A stretch of 64,000 nucleotides of DNA, from the NCBI RefSeq assembly GCF_022698165.1, contig NZ_JALDAY010000006.1:558001-622000 (forward strand), written 5' to 3'. Both the position numbers and the translations under genes were made by a program. The DNA is from Streptomyces cylindrosporus (GTDB lineage Bacteria; Actinomycetota; Actinomycetes; Streptomycetales; Streptomycetaceae). Positions 15,678-24,573 of the stretch are shown here, one piece after another. How positions within the stretch are numbered: the first letter of the stretch is position 1; every line of letters begins with the position of its first letter. The notes below the pieces were generated by a model that was not told the origin of the DNA, did not search any database, and was given only the letters and a program-made list of their open reading frames with translations.

Positions 15678-16711
15678 CGGCGCTCCCCTCGATGCTGCGG
15701 GCGTCGGCAGACGCTCCCCAAGTCCTCGTCCGGTGCCGGGAGTTGACACGGCCCGCGCTGGCGGAAGCCGTCGGGCGGCTGCACCCGTGGGTGGGTGAGA
15801 TGGCCGCGTACTCCTTCGGCTGGTGCGAGGTGGGCGGCGCACCGGCCGTCGGGTCCGGCGGCAAGGGCGTACGGCAGGCGCTGGCCCTGCTCGGAGCGAC
15901 CGCCGCCGGCGCGCCCGGGGCGGCCGGGGTGCCGGCGGCGGTCGCGGTGGAGCTGGTGCATGCCTTCTCGCTGCTGCACGACGACATCATGGACGGCGAC
16001 CCGGACCGCCGCGGGCGCCCCACGGTGTGGAAGGCGTACGGCACCGGGCCCGCGGTGCTCGCGGGCGACGCCCTGTTCGCGCTGGCGGTCGAGACCCTCG
16101 CCGCGGCTCCCGCCGGGTCTCAGGCCGTGCGGGTGCTGTCGGTGGCGCTGAGCGACCTGGTGCGCGGGCAGGCCGACGACCTGCTGTTCGCCACGCGCCC
16201 CTGGACCGGGCCGGAGCGGGTGCGGCCGCGGGAGTACCGGGCGATGGCCGAGCACAAGACGGGCGCGCTGCTGGGCTGTTCGGCCGCGCTCGGCGCCCTG
16301 CTCGGCGGCGCGGAACCCGCGGTGGTCGCCGCGCTCGACCTGGCGGGACGGCATCTCGGCGTCGCCTTCCAGATCGTCGACGACGTGCTGGGCATCTGGG
16401 GCGATCCCTCGGTCACCGGAAAGCCCGTGCACGGGGATCTGCGGGAGCGGAAGAAGACGTACCCGGTGCTGGCCGCGCTCGACTCGCCCGCGTCCGAGGC
16501 CCGGCGGCTGGCCGCGCTGCTGGACTGCGGCGACGCGCCCGAGGAGGCGGCGGCGCTGATCGAGGCGGTGGGCGGCCGGTCGGCGGCGCTCGCGGAGGCC
16601 CGGCGGCACGTCGACGCCGTGGAAACGGCTCTCGCCGGGGTGCCGCTGGAGGGGCGGGCCGTGGAGGAGCTGCGGACGCTGCTGGACTACCTGCTGCGGC
16701 GCGACGTGTGA
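15674..16711 (+). CDS. Polyprenyl diphosphate synthase family protein
   Basis: 345 residues of the all-helical trans-isoprenyl synthase fold, condensing IPP with allylic diphosphates. The first Asp-rich motif is L-L-H-D-D-I-M-D (D103, D104, D107); the second is F-Q-I-V-D-D-V-L-G, where the last Asp of DDxxD is Gly, as in many Streptomyces members. Other landmarks are G-K-G-V-R-Q-A-L, G-D-A-L-F and K-T-G-A-L-L. The segment A-A-Y-S-F-G-W resembles polyprenyl synthases encoded beside family 2 encapsulins, but that link is from memory. Product chain length cannot be read. Start GTG overlaps the TPR stop codon. No terpene cyclase is adjacent; the nearest is the 2-MIB synthase 20 kb away. Confidence 0.86.
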   Translation: MTALPSMLRASADAPQVLVRCRELTRPALAEAVGRLHPWVGEMAAYSFGWCEVGGAPAVGSGGKGVRQALALLGATAAGAPGAAGVPAAVAVELVHAFSLLHDDIMDGDPDRRGRPTVWKAYGTGPAVLAGDALFALAVETLAAAPAGSQAVRVLSVALSDLVRGQADDLLFATRPWTGPERVRPREYRAMAEHKTGALLGCSAALGALLGGAEPAVVAALDLAGRHLGVAFQIVDDVLGIWGDPSVTGKPVHGDLRERKKTYPVLAALDSPASEARRLAALLDCGDAPEEAAALIEAVGGRSAALAEARRHVDAVETALAGVPLEGRAVEELRTLLDYLLRRDV

Positions 16712-16847
16712 CGCGATGTCGCACGCGGGCCGTGCAACAGGCCGTGGCGTTGCCGTGCACCACCCGAATCCGGTTTGACCTCGGCCGCGTCCCGGGTCAG
16801 GGTGCAGAGGGCGCGGTCCGTCACCCCGCGCCGGAAGGGTGAGTACC

Positions 16848-17807
16848 TTGATCGGGATCTCCGACGTCGAGGCCGCGGCCGAGCGGATCGCCGGGCACGT
16901 CGTGCGCACGCCCACGCTGCCCAGTCCCGGGCTGACCACACTGCTCGGCGCTCCGGTCACCGTCAAGCTCGAACTGCTGCAGCGCACCGGCTCGTTCAAG
17001 GCCCGTGGGGCGACGGCCAAGCTGCTGTCGCTGAGCGAGCAGGAGAGGGCGGCCGGGGTGGTGGCGGTCAGCGGCGGCAATCACGGGATCGCCCTCTCGA
17101 TGATGGCCGCGGCGCTCGATGTGAAGGCCACCGTGGTGATGCCGCGCTCGGCGCCCGCGCGGGCCGTCGAGATCGCCGAGAGCGCCGGGGCCTCGGTTCA
17201 GCTGACCGACGACATGGCCGGGGCGTTCGCGCTCATGCCCCAGCTCCAGGAGGAGGGACTGACCCTGGTCCACCCCTTCGACGACCCGGTGCTGATCGCC
17301 GGCCAGGGCACGGTCGGCCTGGAGCTCGCCGCCGACGCCGGCGAGCTCACCGACGTTCTGGTCAGCATCGGGGGCGGCGGGCTGATCGCCGGTGTGGCGA
17401 CGGCGTTGCGGGACCGCAGGCCGGACGTGCGCATCTGGGGCGTGGAGACCGAGGGCGCCGAGGCGATGTCGCGGGCGCTGGCGGCGGGCGGGCCGGTGCC
17501 GGTCGAGCTGACCTCCGTCGTGTCCACGCTCAGTGCGCCGGCCGTCTCGCCGCTGACGTACGAGCATGTGTCCACGCAGGTCGACGAGGTGCTGGTGGTG
17601 TCGGACCGGGAGGCCGTGCAGGGCACGCTGGACCTCGCCGACCACGCCAAGGTGTGGGCCGAGCCCGCCGCCGGCTGTCTGCTGCCCGCGGCCCGCCGGG
17701 TCCTCGAACGGGTCGGCGAGGGGGCGCGCCTCGGGCTGGTCGTGTGCGGGGGCAACGCGACGACCGGCGATGTCATGGGGTGGGCGGAGCGCTTCGGGCT
17801 GCGCTGA
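16848..17807 (+). CDS. Serine/threonine dehydratase-like PLP enzyme (fold type II)
   Basis: About 319 residues of the tryptophan-synthase-beta superfamily. The PLP lysine is K51 in G-S-F-K-A-R-G; the substrate loop is S-G-G-N-H-G; the phosphate-binding glycine loop is G-G-G-G-L. Length and lack of a C-terminal ACT domain fit catabolic threonine/serine dehydratases or serine racemase rather than regulated IlvA. Reaction would be deamination of Thr or Ser to the 2-oxoacid. I prefer the TTG at 16848, nine bases after GGAAGG; a GTG at 16839 directly abuts that site. It follows the polyprenyl synthase by 136 bp on the same strand and may or may not share its transcript. Confidence 0.85.
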   Translation: MIGISDVEAAAERIAGHVVRTPTLPSPGLTTLLGAPVTVKLELLQRTGSFKARGATAKLLSLSEQERAAGVVAVSGGNHGIALSMMAAALDVKATVVMPRSAPARAVEIAESAGASVQLTDDMAGAFALMPQLQEEGLTLVHPFDDPVLIAGQGTVGLELAADAGELTDVLVSIGGGGLIAGVATALRDRRPDVRIWGVETEGAEAMSRALAAGGPVPVELTSVVSTLSAPAVSPLTYEHVSTQVDEVLVVSDREAVQGTLDLADHAKVWAEPAAGCLLPAARRVLERVGEGARLGLVVCGGNATTGDVMGWAERFGLR

Positions 17808-18000
17808 ACTGCTTTCACCGCGCACCTGAATGCCTGGTCCTGAATTCCGGTCAGGTAAAGGGGAGTTCCTGGAATCAGTTCGACGCTGTGTGAACAAATG
17901 CGGCTGTCCGCGGATGATTTGCGGATCCTTTGAACACACCCCGTCGCACTCCGCGTACCTCTGTGTACGGAAAGAGCCCGGGGTTCGACGAGGGATGACC

Positions 18001-19647
18001 ATGGTCAAGGCGCATGTGTTCACACAGGAGTTGGTCGCCGGAAGGTACCGGCTCGTGGACGTCGTCCATCGTGAGACGAACCGGGTCTGCTGGTACGGCA
18101 AGGACGTCGACGCCCAACGCCCCTATCTGCTCACCCAGATATCGCTGCCGCCCGATCTCGACGGCGAGACCGGGCTGCGGGCGAGTGCCCGGGTCATCCG
18201 CATGTCCGAGACCATGGGGCGGCTGTGTCCGGGCGCGGTCGCCACGGTCGTCGACGCCGTGGAGCAGGACGGCACCCTGTGGATCGTCACCGAGTGGATC
18301 GACGGCACGCCACTGGGCGAACTCCTCGCCCAGCAGGGCACGTTCAACTACGTCCGGGCGGCTCGCACCGCGCTGGAGATCCTCGACGTGCTGGAGGCGG
18401 CGCACGGCCAGGGCATCACGCACGGCGAGCTCAGCCCCGGCCAGGTCTTCGTGCGGGACCGCGGGTCGGTCGTGGTCACCGGGTTCGGGCTGGCGGGCGC
18501 CACGCTGGCGCCGAGAGTGACCGCGCCGTCGTACGCCTCCCCCGAACAGGCCCGCGATGAGCGCATCGGGCCGGCGGCGGACCTGTGGGCGCTCGGCGCG
18601 ATGCTCTACACGATGGTGGAGGGGCGTCCGCCGTTCCGGGACCGGGACCGGCCCGAGGCCACGCTCAAGGGCGTCGACCGGCTGCCGCTGCGCAGCCCGG
18701 TGCACGCGGGTCCCCTCACCACGACCGTGCTGGGGCTGCTGCGCAAGAACTCCCGGGAGCGGCTGACCCGCCAGGTGGTGCGCGAGGCTCTCACGCGTGT
18801 CGTGACCGAGGATCCCGACACGCTCGCCGCCGCGGTGCCCAGGCCAGGGCTGCGCGGCGCCTACGCGGCGGCCGTGCACGCCGCCCCCGGCTGGAGCAGA
18901 CGGACGATGGCCGCCGGTACCGCGCTGGCCGTGGTCACGGTCGCGGTGGCCGCGCTCGCCGCCACCGGCCAGCTCCCCGGCCTCGACAACTCCTCGACGG
19001 AGTCGGCACCCCGGCCGTCCGCGTCCGCCACCGCCCCGGCCCCGGGCAACAGCACGGACGGCCGCAGGTCCACCCCCCCGGCTTCGGCGTCCGCCACCGC
19101 GTCGCCCACCTCCTCGCCCACCTCTTCGGCGACGGCATCGTTGTCACCCTCGGCCCCGGCGTCCGCGTCGGCCTCCGCCCTGCCGCAGGGTTTCCGCCGC
19201 TACACCGCCGCCGAGGGATTCTCCGTCGCCCTGCCCAAGGGGTGGAAGCGGGTGGAGACCTCGCGGGTGGGCGACCTGTCGACCCGGGTGACCTTCGGCG
19301 CGGACGGCGACCCGCGCACCCTGGCGATCACCTACAGCACCGTCCTGGGCCCCGATCCCGTCGCCGTCTGGCGTGACGACGTCGAGCCCGAGCTGGCGCA
19401 GGACGCCGGCTTCAAGCGGATCGGGGACATCAAGGCGACGACGTACCAGGGCTACAAGGCCGCCGACATGGAATGGCTGTCCGAGGCACACGGCACACAG
19501 GTGCGCACCTTCGGCCGCGGTTTCCTGCTGGGCGGCGGCCGCGGGTTCTCGCTGCGCTGGACGACCCCGGCCGCCGACTGGAACGACTCCGCGAACCGTC
19601 AGGCCCTGGACACCTTCCTGCGCACCTTCCGGGTGACGTCAGACTGA
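18001..19647 (+). CDS. Membrane-anchored pseudokinase (PknB-like) with external sensor domain
   Basis: 548 residues: kinase-like domain (1-290), transmembrane helix (about 312-333), a long Ser/Thr/Pro/Ala linker (about 338-405) and an external domain (406-548) with G-F-S-V-A-L-P-K-G-W. The catalytic loop reads H-G-E-L-S-P-G-Q where kinases have H-R-D-L-K-P-x-N, DFG is replaced by G-F-G, and no clear VAIK Lys is visible. A-P-E-like A-S-P-E-Q and D-L-W-A-L-G-A remain. It therefore cannot phosphorylate by the normal mechanism and probably acts as a scaffold or receptor. ATG 18001 is favoured, with GAGGG six bases upstream; ATG 17995 overlaps that site. Its 3' end overlaps the convergent hydrolase gene by nine bases. 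Confidence 0.82.
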   Translation: MVKAHVFTQELVAGRYRLVDVVHRETNRVCWYGKDVDAQRPYLLTQISLPPDLDGETGLRASARVIRMSETMGRLCPGAVATVVDAVEQDGTLWIVTEWIDGTPLGELLAQQGTFNYVRAARTALEILDVLEAAHGQGITHGELSPGQVFVRDRGSVVVTGFGLAGATLAPRVTAPSYASPEQARDERIGPAADLWALGAMLYTMVEGRPPFRDRDRPEATLKGVDRLPLRSPVHAGPLTTTVLGLLRKNSRERLTRQVVREALTRVVTEDPDTLAAAVPRPGLRGAYAAAVHAAPGWSRRTMAAGTALAVVTVAVAALAATGQLPGLDNSSTESAPRPSASATAPAPGNSTDGRRSTPPASASATASPTSSPTSSATASLSPSAPASASASALPQGFRRYTAAEGFSVALPKGWKRVETSRVGDLSTRVTFGADGDPRTLAITYSTVLGPDPVAVWRDDVEPELAQDAGFKRIGDIKATTYQGYKAADMEWLSEAHGTQVRTFGRGFLLGGGRGFSLRWTTPAADWNDSANRQALDTFLRTFRVTSD

Positions 19648-21084
19648 CGCGCGGGGTGCCCGCATCGCGCGCAGCGGGGGGCTGTGCAGGGGTGTCGTGC
19701 GCCATGTCGCGGTGAACGTCCCGGCCGGGAGCGAGCAGGTCACCGCGAGGCGGTGGGGTGTCTCCAGGAACACGATCTCCACGGCGAGGGTCTCCGCGTC
19801 GGCCCATCCCCCGCTCACGGCGACGGGCAGCGGCTCCTCGACGACCGTCCAGCCCGCTTCACCGATCGGCAGCTCCAGCGGGCGGCCGTCCTCGGTGAGC
19901 GTGACGGTCCAGCCGCCGGGGTCCTGGCGCACGGCGACGGAGGACAGCTTCGGCTGGTCGGCGCAGACGCCCCCGGCCGGAGCGAACCCCGCGCCGGACC
20001 AGTCCTGCGTCCGCCCGGGCGGGGCGGGCCTGCCCGCGGCCGGCGGCAGCGCGAGCCGCGCGAGGCGCTCCCCGAGCGCCGCGTCCTCGGCGTCCCTGCC
20101 GGTCAGCGGCTCGGGGCCGAAAGCGGGCAGCAGGTGCTCCCACACCAGATCGAGCGTGTGCTGCATCTGCTCGGTCGCCGCCGTGATCGCGACGACCGCG
20201 TCCTGCTCGGGCAGCACCAGGCAGAACTGCCCGTAGGCGCCGTCGCCCCGATAACCGTGCCGGGCCATCCAGAACTGGAAGCCATAACCCCGCTGCCAGT
20301 CCGTCATCGGTCCCCACGCGGCGCTGTCGCCGTTGTCGATGTGCACACGCGTGGCCTCGGCCACCCAGCCCTCGGGCAGCAGCCGCTCCCCCTCCCACAC
20401 CCCGTCCCGCAGGTACAGCTCGCCGAGCCGGGCGATCGCGTCGGTGGTGGCGTGCAGCCCGCTGAAGCCCAGTTCACGGCCCGAACGGCCACGGATCCAG
20501 GCCACCTCGCCGACGCCGAGCCGGTCGAGGAGCCGCGCCCGCAGGTACTCGGTCAGCGATCCGCCCGTGACGCGCTGGATGATCGCCGCGAGGGTGTACG
20601 TGGTGGGCTGGTTGTACGCGAACACGGTCCCGGGATCCCGGTCGGGCGGCAGCAGCAGGAAGCCGCGGACCAGATCCGCGCCGTCCAGGGCATGTGCCCG
20701 TGCGTAGGTCTCCTCGACATGCCCGCTGGACATCGACGCCACGTGCCGCACCAGCATCGCGCGGCTGCGCGGGTCGGTGATGTCCGCCTCGAACTCCGGG
20801 AAGTACGAGATCACCGGATCGTCGAGCCCGACCAGCCCCTCGCCGACGGCGAGGCCGAGGGCCGTCGAGGTGAAGCTCTTGCTGAGCGAGTACAGCAGGT
20901 GAAGCCGGTCCGGGGCGTACGGCGCCCACCAGCCGGAGGCGACGAGGTGACCGTGCCGCATGATCATCAGGCTGTGCGGCTCGATGTCGGGCGCGGCTTC
21001 GAGGGCGTCGAGGAAGGCGTGGACGCCGGTGGCGTCGACCCCCTGGGCCGCGGGCGTACTGGAAGGCAGCGGGCGGGCGCTCAT
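19639..21084 (-). CDS. Serine hydrolase, class C beta-lactamase fold
   Basis: 481 residues. The nucleophile motif S-L-S-K (S-x-x-K) follows L-L-Y, and F-A-Y-N-Q carries the Tyr of the second motif; a C-terminal extension of about 110 residues forms a beta-rich domain (L-S-S-V-A-V-R, G-G-W-T-V-T-L). Relatives include carboxylesterases and D-aminopeptidases more often than true beta-lactamases, so resistance should not be inferred. No signal peptide: cytoplasmic. Start ATG has GAGAGG eight bases upstream. It is divergent from the F420-dependent enzyme (76-bp gap) and overlaps the pseudokinase tail by nine bases. Confidence 0.84.
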   Translation of the reverse strand: MSARPLPSSTPAAQGVDATGVHAFLDALEAAPDIEPHSLMIMRHGHLVASGWWAPYAPDRLHLLYSLSKSFTSTALGLAVGEGLVGLDDPVISYFPEFEADITDPRSRAMLVRHVASMSSGHVEETYARAHALDGADLVRGFLLLPPDRDPGTVFAYNQPTTYTLAAIIQRVTGGSLTEYLRARLLDRLGVGEVAWIRGRSGRELGFSGLHATTDAIARLGELYLRDGVWEGERLLPEGWVAEATRVHIDNGDSAAWGPMTDWQRGYGFQFWMARHGYRGDGAYGQFCLVLPEQDAVVAITAATEQMQHTLDLVWEHLLPAFGPEPLTGRDAEDAALGERLARLALPPAAGRPAPPGRTQDWSGAGFAPAGGVCADQPKLSSVAVRQDPGGWTVTLTEDGRPLELPIGEAGWTVVEEPLPVAVSGGWADAETLAVEIVFLETPHRLAVTCSLPAGTFTATWRTTPLHSPPLRAMRAPRASV

Positions 21085-21159
21085 GAGGGCATCCTCTCCC
21101 ATGATCCACGGCGGATCGAGAGGCCGTTTTCCGTCGCCGACGCAGGGGACTCGGCGGTT

Positions 21160-22131
21160 ATGGTGCAAATCGGATACACGATGATGACCGAGCAGGCCGG
21201 CCCCCGTGAGCTGGTCGACCATCTGGTGCGGGCCGAGGAGGCCGGTTACGACTTCTCGGTGACCTCGGACCACTACTTCCCGTGGCTGCGCTCGCAGGGC
21301 CACTCGCCGTACGCGTGGAGCGTGCTGGGCGCGGCCGCGCAGGCGACCTCGCGCATTCCGCTGATGACGTACGTGACGTGTCCGACCAGGCGCTACCACC
21401 CGGCGGTGGTGGCGCAGAAGGCGGCGACGATGCAGTTGCTGTCCGAGGGCCGGTTCCGGCTGGGGCTCGGCTCCGGCGAGAATCTCAACGAGCATGTGGT
21501 GGGCGGCGGTTGGCCGTCGGCCGATGTGCGTCACGAGATGCTCGAGGAGGCCGTGGAGATCATCCGGGCGCTGTTCGAGGGCGGCCATGTGAACCACCGG
21601 GGCACGCACTTCGACGTGGAGTCGGCCCGGCTGTGGGACCTGCCGGACGAGCCGCCGCCCATCGGGATCGCCGTCTCCGGCGAACAGTCCTGTGCCCTCG
21701 CGGGCCGGCTCGCCGACCTGGTCATCGCCACGGAGCCCAAGGAGGGCCTGCTGTCGGCCTTCGAGCGGCACGGCGGCGAGGGCAAGCCACGGGTGGGCCA
21801 ACTGCCCGTCTGCTACGACCCCGACCGGGACACCGCCGTCAAACGCGCCCACGCCCAGTTCCGCTGGTTCGGCAGCGGCTGGAAGGTCAACTCGGAGCTG
21901 CCGCACCCCGATTCCTTCGAGTCGGCGACCCAGTTCGTCACCCCCGACGACGTCGCCGCGTCGATTCCCTGCGGCGACGACCCGGAGGCCTTCGTCGAGG
22001 CCGTACGGCCGTACGCCGAGGCCGGTTTCGGCGAGATCGCGCTGGTGCAGATCGGCGGCGAGTCGCAGCCGGCGTATCTGGACTGGGCGGAGAAGACACT
22101 GCTGCCCGCGCTGCACGACGCGTTCGGCTGA
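21160..22131 (+). CDS. LLM-class F420-dependent oxidoreductase
   Basis: 323 residues of the luciferase-like TIM barrel that uses coenzyme F420, close to the F420-dependent glucose-6-phosphate dehydrogenase-like group (TIGR03557). Signatures are the opening I-G-Y-T-M-M-T-E-Q, S-D-H-Y-F-P-W, T-C-P-T-R-R-Y-H-P-A-V-V-A-Q, and G-R-F-R-L-G-L-G-S-G-E-N-L-N-E-H. The conserved N-E-H segment contacts F420. Hydride transfer to or from an unknown alcohol or imine substrate is expected, in the cytoplasm. ATG follows GGGGAC; a GTG one codon later is possible. It is divergent from the beta-lactamase-fold gene and may share a promoter region with it. Confidence 0.9.
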   Translation: MVQIGYTMMTEQAGPRELVDHLVRAEEAGYDFSVTSDHYFPWLRSQGHSPYAWSVLGAAAQATSRIPLMTYVTCPTRRYHPAVVAQKAATMQLLSEGRFRLGLGSGENLNEHVVGGGWPSADVRHEMLEEAVEIIRALFEGGHVNHRGTHFDVESARLWDLPDEPPPIGIAVSGEQSCALAGRLADLVIATEPKEGLLSAFERHGGEGKPRVGQLPVCYDPDRDTAVKRAHAQFRWFGSGWKVNSELPHPDSFESATQFVTPDDVAASIPCGDDPEAFVEAVRPYAEAGFGEIALVQIGGESQPAYLDWAEKTLLPALHDAFG

Positions 22132-22241
22132 CCCTCAGCGCGCCGACACCAGGGTCCTGGCAAACCATGGCCAAGGGGTGCATATAGGCTGCCGGTCTGC
22201 ACGTTCCGCAGTCCGACCAGCTTTGCACAGGAGAGTCATCG

Positions 22242-23285
22242 GTGACACTGGCGATCGACCCGTCCGAGACATCCGAGTCGTCCGGCACCCCGCAGGCGTC
22301 CCCCGCGCCGCTGTCCGACCTCGTGGCGCGGGACGCCCGCGAGTTCGGGGTCTACGCGCGGACCGGCGGCTGGGCCTTCGGCCTGATGGTGGCGCGCAGC
22401 GTCCGGCCCGGCGGTCAGGGCGCCGAGGAGACGCCGAAGGTGTCCGCGAAGGAGTTCGCGGAGCTGGCCGGCTGCTCTCCCGAGCGCGTGATGCGCTACT
22501 ACAAGGCCTGGGACCGGGCGGCCGACGACGGGATGGTGCCGCACTTCGAGGCGCTGGCGCCGGGCCAGGAGGTGGAGCTGCCGGACGCCGACGTGTGGCT
22601 GAGCTACTACGTCTCCCGCAACAGCGCCACGTCCGAGCGGGGCACGGCCATCGCCGAGGCGGCCGAGGCCGAGGGCATCCGCCCCACCAAGGCCCTGGAG
22701 GTCGCCGAGAACCCGACCGCGCTGCGGGCCGCGATCCTCGCCGACCCTTCCACCGCGCGGGCGGCCCGCCAGGCGCTGCTGGACCGGGTGCGCGAAGACC
22801 CGGAGCTGCAGGCCGAGTTGGCGCGTGACGTGGTGCGCACCGACGATCTGAAGAAGGCCGTGGCCACCGAGAGCCGGGCCGCCGACCGGATCGGATACGT
22901 CCGCCAGATCGCCGAGTCGGGCCAGGTGAAGACGCCCGCCGGGCAGACCATCGACGCACCGGTCGACCTGCGCCAGGAGGCCGAGCGGCACCTCTCGCTC
23001 ATCGACGAGCTCGAAGAGGACGAGGACACCGGCGAGTGGGCCACCGAGGCCTACGACACCCTCAAGTCCCTGGTCGCCGAGACCGTCGAGGCCGATCCCG
23101 AACTGCGCGTCCAGGAGCGGCGGACGAAGTTCTACAGCAGCCTGCAGAAGGCGACGAAGGCGTTCGAGGAGCTGACCTTCGACGATGTGCAGGAGTTCGT
23201 CGAGGACGACATGGTGCAGCGGCTGGAGGAGCTCCAGGAGGCCATCGCGAGCTGTCTGACCGCGCTGCGCGGCGCGAAGGACTGA
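22242..23285 (+). CDS. Conserved actinomycete protein with N-terminal HTH-like segment
   Basis: 347 acidic, largely helical residues; GTG start with AGGAGAG upstream. Residues 60-100 (S-A-K-E-F-A-E-L-A-G-C-S-P-E-R-V-M-R-Y-Y-K-A-W) have the spacing of a helix-turn-helix, suggesting DNA binding. The middle repeats (A-L-L-D-R-V-R-E-D-P-E-L-Q-A-E-L-A-R-D-V) and the Glu-rich C-terminal half look coiled-coil-like and could mediate oligomerisation. No enzyme motif, signal or membrane helix. I have seen similar Streptomyces proteins annotated only as hypothetical; a regulatory or nucleoid role is an inference. It stands alone between the F420 enzyme and a membrane protein. Confidence 0.7.
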   Translation: MTLAIDPSETSESSGTPQASPAPLSDLVARDAREFGVYARTGGWAFGLMVARSVRPGGQGAEETPKVSAKEFAELAGCSPERVMRYYKAWDRAADDGMVPHFEALAPGQEVELPDADVWLSYYVSRNSATSERGTAIAEAAEAEGIRPTKALEVAENPTALRAAILADPSTARAARQALLDRVREDPELQAELARDVVRTDDLKKAVATESRAADRIGYVRQIAESGQVKTPAGQTIDAPVDLRQEAERHLSLIDELEEDEDTGEWATEAYDTLKSLVAETVEADPELRVQERRTKFYSSLQKATKAFEELTFDDVQEFVEDDMVQRLEELQEAIASCLTALRGAKD

Positions 23286-23378
23286 GCGTCGCCGTACCCG
23301 GGCGAGGCTGAGTAGCCGTACTCATGCCGCCGTCCATCCGCTCCACCAGCATGGGGGCTCCTACGAAAGGGAGCCCCC

Positions 23379-24050
23379 ATGACCGCTGTTGCGCACCCCG
23401 CCGTCCCGCGACGGCAGCTGCCCGCCGTACTCGCCGTTCTCGTGGTCCTGGGCATGGCCGTGTCGGTCTGGGGCTCGAAGGACCGCACGACGTGGTTCCT
23501 GGAGACGGTGTGGGTGCTGGTCGGCCTGCCGCTGCTGGTGTTCACCCACCGCCGGTTCCCCCTCACCAGCCTGCTGTACTGCCTGCTCGCCTTTCACGCG
23601 CTCGTCCTGATGGTCGGCGGCCACTACACCTACGCGCAGGTGCCGCTCGGTGACTGGGTGCGGGATGCCTTCGGCCTGGACCGCAACCCGTACGACCGCT
23701 TCGGGCACCTCATGCAGGGATTCGTACCGGCGGTGCTGGTGCGGGAGTTGCTCAGCCGCACCTCGCCGTTGCGCGGCAGCCGGTGGCTGGCGCCGCTCAC
23801 GGTGTGCGCGTGCCTGGCCTTCAGTGCCGTGTTCGAGATGCTGGAGTGGCTGGCCGCGGTCGCCGGCGGACACTCCGCGGACGCGTTCCTGGCCACGCAG
23901 GGCGATGTGTGGGACACGCAGTGGGACATGTTCTGCGCGCTGATCGGCGCCACCGTCTCGGTGCTGGTGCTCTCGCGCGCGCACGACCGGCAGCTGGACC
24001 GGCTCGGGGTCACGAGGTCGTGTGGCGGCGCCGGGTCCACAGCGGGATGA
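23379..24050 (+). CDS. DUF2238 (YjdF-type) integral membrane protein
   Basis: 223 residues with about six transmembrane helices. The family marks are G-G-H-Y-T-Y-A, N-x-Y-D-R-F-G-H, the membrane-embedded E-M-L-E-W and D-V-W-D-T-Q-W-D-M, where conserved His/Asp/Glu residues face the bilayer interior. Function of the family (E. coli YjdF) is unknown. AAAGGGAG precedes the ATG. The last 41 bases overlap the tail of the convergent 24010-24495 gene, so the two messages are complementary at their 3' ends. Confidence 0.88.
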   Translation: MTAVAHPAVPRRQLPAVLAVLVVLGMAVSVWGSKDRTTWFLETVWVLVGLPLLVFTHRRFPLTSLLYCLLAFHALVLMVGGHYTYAQVPLGDWVRDAFGLDRNPYDRFGHLMQGFVPAVLVRELLSRTSPLRGSRWLAPLTVCACLAFSAVFEMLEWLAAVAGGHSADAFLATQGDVWDTQWDMFCALIGATVSVLVLSRAHDRQLDRLGVTRSCGGAGSTAG

Positions 24051-24495
24051 CGTACCAGCACACCGCGTACCAGGCGACCACGCAGGCGACGATCCACGGC
24101 ACCGCCCCGTTGTGGGTGGCGACCCTGAGGACCAGCAGCAGCGAGGAGGTCATGGTGGCGAGCAGGAGCAGCAGGCCGACGAAGGTCATCCGGGAGGCCC
24201 ACTCGACGGCCTGCGGCTTGACCTTCCGCCCGGAGACCAGGCGGTGCAGGGAGACGGGACCGATGAGCGCGCCGGTTGCGGCGGCGCCCAGGACCACCGT
24301 GACGATGTAGATGGTCTTGTCGGTGTGCTCCAGCGAGGCGTACTTCTGCTGGAACACCACGGTCAGCAGGAAACCGAACAGGATCTGCACCCCGGTCTGG
24401 GCGACGCGGACCTCCTGGATGAGCTCGACCCACATGCGGTCGGCACGCTCCTCCTGGGTCTCGTCGCGGCCCGTCCGCGTCTGCGTCTCCACCAT
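24010..24495 (-). CDS. DUF6328-like small membrane protein
   Basis: 161 residues. A hydrophilic N-terminal third (E-T-Q-E-E-R-A-D-R-M-W-V-E-L-I-Q-E-V-R-V-A-Q-T-G-V-Q) leads to four transmembrane helices: F-G-F-L-L-T-V-V-F, I-V-T-V-V-L-G-A-A, L-L-L-L-L-A-T-M, and W-I-V-A-C-V-V-A-W. Widely conserved in actinomycetes and labelled DUF6328 as I recall; no role known. It overlaps the DUF2238 gene tail-to-tail by 41 bases. Confidence 0.75.
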   Translation of the reverse strand: MVETQTRTGRDETQEERADRMWVELIQEVRVAQTGVQILFGFLLTVVFQQKYASLEHTDKTIYIVTVVLGAAATGALIGPVSLHRLVSGRKVKPQAVEWASRMTFVGLLLLLATMTSSLLLVLRVATHNGAVPWIVACVVAWYAVCWYVIPLWTRRRHTTS

Positions 24496-24573
24496 GCGCT
24501 ACGGGTATCCGCCGGCTGATCGTCCAAACGAACCGGGGGACCGGCCAAGCGCCCGTTCCCCCGTCCGGCGGTC

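Noticed and set aside
19639..21084. Antibiotic-resistance beta-lactamase
   Set aside because: The S-x-x-K fold is shared with esterases and peptidases, there is no export signal, and the C-terminal extra domain is not typical of class C lactamases.
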